Positions 61,563 through 64,000 of a stretch of DNA of 64,000 nt are shown one piece after another. Within the stretch, counting starts at the first letter, position 1. Each line of letters opens with the position of its first letter. This DNA comes from Kribbella aluminosa. Lineage in GTDB: Bacteria; Actinomycetota; Actinomycetes; Propionibacteriales; Kribbellaceae. The notes beneath the pieces are model-generated. The model was not told where the DNA came from. It did no database searches and saw only the letters and a program-made list of their open reading frames with translations. The stretch covers positions 4,154,001 to 4,218,000 of the forward strand of contig NZ_JAGINT010000002.1 of assembly GCF_017876295.1 (NCBI RefSeq). Reading direction: 5' to 3'. The position numbers and the translations under genes were made by a program.

Positions 61563-62914
61563 GCCTCGTCGTCGGAGTGGGCCTCCGATCCGGTACGCCG
61601 TACGCCGAACTCGCCGACGCCGTCGCGGCCGCCGTGAAGGACCTGCCCGGCGAGATCCGCCTACTCGTCACGCTCGCAGGCCGCGAGTCCGAGCCCGCCC
61701 TGCGACAACTGGCCGACCACCTCGACGTGGAGCTGCGTACCTTCACCAAAGACGAGCTGGCCGATCAGCCCGCCCCGACCCCGAGCGACCAGGTCGCCCA
61801 CCTGAAGGGCACCCCCAGCGTGGCCGAAGCCGCAGTACAGGCAACCGGTGCCGAACTCCTCGTCCCGAAGCACAAAACCTCCAACACAACCGTCGCCGTC
61901 GGCCGCGGGCGTGGTGCGCCTGGTTATGGGGCGCGGGATCGCGGCGCCGTGCATCGGGTGATCGCGGAGCGGCGGGATGTTCGGCGGGGGTTCCTGGAGG
62001 TGCCGATCGACGGCACGGTGCTGACGCGGGTGCTGGAGGCGGCGCACCGGGCGCCGAGTGTTGGGCTCAGTCAGCCGTGGGACTTTCTGCTGATCCGGGA
62101 CGTCGCGACCCGGCGGAAGGTGCACGACCTGGCGACGCGGCAGCGGGACGCGTTCGCGCGATCGCTTCCGGAGCAGCGGCGGCAGGCGTTCGACGGGCTG
62201 AAGATCGAGGCGATCCTCGACACCCCGTTGAACATCGCGGTGACCTGCGACCCGGGTCGCGGCGGCCGGCACGTCCTCGGCCGGCACGCGGATCCGCGCA
62301 CCACCTGGTTCTCGGCCGCGATCGCGATCCAGAACCTCTGGCTCGCCGCCCGCGCCGAAGGACTCGGCGTCGGCTGGGTCTCGTTCTTCGGTCCGCAGGA
62401 GGTCGCGGAAGTACTCGGCCTCCCGCCCCACCTCGAGCTGATCGGCTACCTCTGCGTCGGGTACGTCGACGAGTTCGCCCCGGCCCCCGAGCTCGTCCGC
62501 TCCGGCTGGGCCGAACGCCGCCCGCTGTCCTGGGCGATCCACCACGAACAATGGGGCCGCCGCGACACCTCGATCGTCGACGACGCCCTGCACGCCGCAC
62601 AGAACGCAGTACGCACAACCGGCCAACGCATCCACGTCATCGTCGGCGGGAACGTAGCCCACCTCGAGCAGCCCGAGTCCTTGGTCGTCGATCTCGGCAC
62701 CACCAAGCCGGACCACAACTTCGGCGTACTGTGGCGCCCGGCGCGCACCCCCGCGGAAGCCGAGGAGTACGGCGTGGAAATCGCCCGCGACCTCGCTCTC
62801 CAGGGCGCCGGCCACCTCGACGTACACCTGGCAACCGACTCGGCGACGGCGAAGGCCCTGGCGGAAGGGCTCACGCTCGGCGCGTCCGCGTGTGGCCTGA
62901 AAGTGTCCCGCTGA
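61559..62914 (+). CDS. CobE/CbiG-C - BluB - unknown-domain fusion protein
   Basis: 451 residues in three parts. Residues 1-115 match the CobE/CbiG C-terminal domain (VVGVGLRSGTPYAELADAV, HLKGTPSVAEAAV, LLVPKHKTSNTTVAVGRGRG). Residues about 120-325 are BluB, the flavin-destructase nitroreductase that makes the lower ligand dimethylbenzimidazole (EAAHRAPSVGLSQPWDFLLI, ILDTPLNIAVTCDP, LWLAARAEGLGVGWVSFFG). Residues about 330-451 (IHVIVGGNVAHLEQPESLVV, ATDSATAKALAEGLTLGAS) I do not recognise. The fusion ties corrin-ring and lower-ligand steps. Last gene of the riboswitch operon, followed by a perfect 13-bp hairpin. Confidence 0.88.
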   Translation: MSLVVGVGLRSGTPYAELADAVAAAVKDLPGEIRLLVTLAGRESEPALRQLADHLDVELRTFTKDELADQPAPTPSDQVAHLKGTPSVAEAAVQATGAELLVPKHKTSNTTVAVGRGRGAPGYGARDRGAVHRVIAERRDVRRGFLEVPIDGTVLTRVLEAAHRAPSVGLSQPWDFLLIRDVATRRKVHDLATRQRDAFARSLPEQRRQAFDGLKIEAILDTPLNIAVTCDPGRGGRHVLGRHADPRTTWFSAAIAIQNLWLAARAEGLGVGWVSFFGPQEVAEVLGLPPHLELIGYLCVGYVDEFAPAPELVRSGWAERRPLSWAIHHEQWGRRDTSIVDDALHAAQNAVRTTGQRIHVIVGGNVAHLEQPESLVVDLGTTKPDHNFGVLWRPARTPAEAEEYGVEIARDLALQGAGHLDVHLATDSATAKALAEGLTLGASACGLKVSR

Positions 62915-62923
62915 GACGTTTCT

Positions 62924-62959
62924 GAGTCCCACGTACTACCAGGGTCGTACGTGGGACTC
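62924..62959 (+). terminator. Terminator of the cobalamin operon
   Basis: GAGTCCCACGTAC (62924-62936) and GTACGTGGGACTC (62947-62959) pair perfectly over 13 bp around a 10-nt loop; a pyrimidine stretch ACTCTTTC follows. Confidence 0.85.
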
Positions 62960-62990
62960 ACTCTTTCGGGTGAACCTGCCCGGAGGGGCC

Positions 62991-63019
62991 TTGGTTCCGT
63001 CGGCACACGGTGCGAGGCT
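62991..63019 (+). promoter_or_regulatory. Putative promoter of the last gene
   Basis: TTGGTT (62991-62996), 17 bases, GAGGCT (63014-63019), ending six bases before the ATG at 63026. The -10 box is a weak match; the spacing fits a leaderless start. Confidence 0.3.
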
Positions 63020-63025
63020 GTATGC

Positions 63026-64000
63026 ATGGGCGTAGCGCAGCGCAACAGACGATGGTTGGTTCCGGTCACGGCGGTTGCAGTGGTGGCAGCGGTAGGGGCA
63101 CTCGGTCCGGTGGTCGCGGACGCCTCGCCGAAGCTGCCGAGTATCACCGCACAGGATCTGCTCACCAAGGTGCAGTCCGCGAAGGTGGACGGCTTGAGCG
63201 GCATGGTCAGCTCGACCGCGGATCTCGGGCTGCCGGCGATCCCGGGGATGGGCGACCGCGGCGGCAACAGCACCACCAGCCAGATCACCCAGATGCTCAG
63301 CGGCCAGCACACCGCGCGGGTCGCGTTCGCGAGCCCGGACAAGGCCCGGGTGTCGGTGCTCGACAACCAGGCCGAGCGGGTCTGGACGACCGACGGCACG
63401 TCCGCGTGGGCGTACGACTCGGGCAACCGCGAGGCGACCAAGCTGACGCTGCCCGCGCACCAGAGCGCCAAGCCTGAGAAGACGGCACCGGAGAACTACA
63501 ACCCGCAGACCGTGGCCAAGCAGTTCCTGGCCGCGATCGACCCGACCACCACGGTCCAGGTCAGCGGCACCGAGAAGGTCGCCGGCCGGGACGCGTACAA
63601 GCTCCGCCTGGTGCCGAAGACCGACAAGACGACGGTCGGTTCGGTGACGCTGGCGATCGACTCGAAGACCTGGGTCCCGCTGGACGTGACCGTGATGCCG
63701 CGCAGCGGCGGCAGCCCGGCGGTCGAGCTCGGCTTCACCTCGGTGTCGTTCGCCGTACCGTCCGCGAGCACCTTCACGTTCACCCCGCCGAAGGGTGTCA
63801 AGGTCACCGACCAGAAGGTGCCGTCCAAGGTCACCCCGAAGCAGATCGCGCCGAAGCAGGTCGAGCCGCCGAGCGGCGTCCTTCCCCGCAAGTCCGGTAC
63901 GCCGGCCGACAAGCCGACCGTGATCGGTACGGGCTGGGACAGCGTCGTGATGTTCAAGGGTGGCGCGCAGACCGCCGGCCTGACCGGGAACGGCCAGCTC
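63026..64000 (+). CDS. LolA/RseB-like exported protein, 3' end beyond the window
   Basis: An open frame of 325 codons runs off the right edge. The N-terminus is a signal peptide: basic RNRRWLVP, hydrophobic VTAVAVVAAVGALGPVV, then ADAS. The mature part (ITAQDLLTKVQSAKVDGLSG, ARVAFASPDKARVSVLDNQA, VWTTDGTSAWAYDSGNREAT, KLRLVPKTDKTTVGSVTLAI) resembles actinobacterial LolA-like/DUF2092 or RseB-fold proteins, which bind lipids or regulate sigma factors. The exact role is unknown. It is a separate transcription unit behind the cobalamin terminator. Confidence 0.8.
   Translation, partial: MGVAQRNRRWLVPVTAVAVVAAVGALGPVVADASPKLPSITAQDLLTKVQSAKVDGLSGMVSSTADLGLPAIPGMGDRGGNSTTSQITQMLSGQHTARVAFASPDKARVSVLDNQAERVWTTDGTSAWAYDSGNREATKLTLPAHQSAKPEKTAPENYNPQTVAKQFLAAIDPTTTVQVSGTEKVAGRDAYKLRLVPKTDKTTVGSVTLAIDSKTWVPLDVTVMPRSGGSPAVELGFTSVSFAVPSASTFTFTPPKGVKVTDQKVPSKVTPKQIAPKQVEPPSGVLPRKSGTPADKPTVIGTGWDSVVMFKGGAQTAGLTGNGQL

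Overview
The window is high-GC actinobacterial chromosome. Gene order (pyk, ANTAR response regulator, liv transporter, polA, rpsA, coaE, uvrB), many GTG starts, leaderless-looking promoters, Tat and lipobox exporters and an aerobic cobaltochelatase (CobN plus a ChlI/ChlD-type fusion) all fit Actinobacteria. Nocardioidaceae/Kribbella-like is my best guess, but it is an inference only. No CRISPR array, phage or complete insertion sequence is visible.

Layout. 1-1036: two tandem minus-strand phosphotransferase paralogues, the first cut by the window edge. 1277-7281: gltBD glutamate synthase, closed by a very long hairpin. 7373-10471: a membrane metallophosphoesterase and pyruvate kinase. 10500-11840: a decayed region with a class-I tRNA carrying a CAA anticodon and the two halves of a broken HTH/LAGLIDADG-like gene on opposite strands, as if a small inversion had split it. 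11862-18804: a PdtaR-like regulator and the branched-chain amino-acid transporter livKHMGF, whose livF is frameshifted. 18821-24944: a DUF554 protein, GNAT, thioesterase, polA, a 215-bp element with perfect 13-bp inverted ends, a nucleotidyltransferase and a NUDIX protein.

25190-28816: an LplABC-type oligosaccharide ABC importer without its ATPase. 28818-34609: a flippase, a shortened AftD-like (DUF3367) protein, an acyltransferase-3 protein lacking its motif His, and a methyltransferase. 34653-38616: a phosphotransferase, rpsA, an unknown protein and coaE. 38749-42785: a four-gene operon of a divergent PrsW-like membrane protein with zinc ribbons at both ends and three related single-pass proteins. 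42910-47002: uvrB, a VOC protein, an MmcQ/YjbR protein, and a TerC-family exporter behind a yybP-ykoY (Mn2+) riboswitch whose expression platform can be read from the sequence. 47210-50012: a minus-strand murein-peptide operon (serine hydrolase, dipeptide epimerase, NlpC/P60).

50056-62914 is a cobalamin block: cbiB, a histidine phosphatase and a DUF3500 protein; cobalamin riboswitch 1, cobN and surE; cobalamin riboswitch 2, the ChlI/ChlD-type chelatase subunit (frameshifted), cobO, cobB and a CobE-BluB-unknown fusion. It covers cobalt insertion, adenosylation, a,c-amidation, the aminopropanol step and lower-ligand synthesis. The window ends inside a LolA/RseB-like exported protein.

Most interesting signals: (i) polA and uvrB both carry a match to the mycobacterial LexA-independent DNA-damage promoter (TTGTCRGTG-N8-TAnnnT), placed so that transcripts would start at the start codon; (ii) a recurring GTCGATARGGT module 6-7 nt before the start codon of coaE, pdtaR and the NUDIX gene, and a tandem duplication of a whole -10/start-codon module at 34620-34657; (iii) the Mn riboswitch with an anti-SD switch; (iv) the split gene around the unusual tRNA; (v) two single-base frameshifts in otherwise intact genes; (vi) the three-part CobE-BluB fusion.
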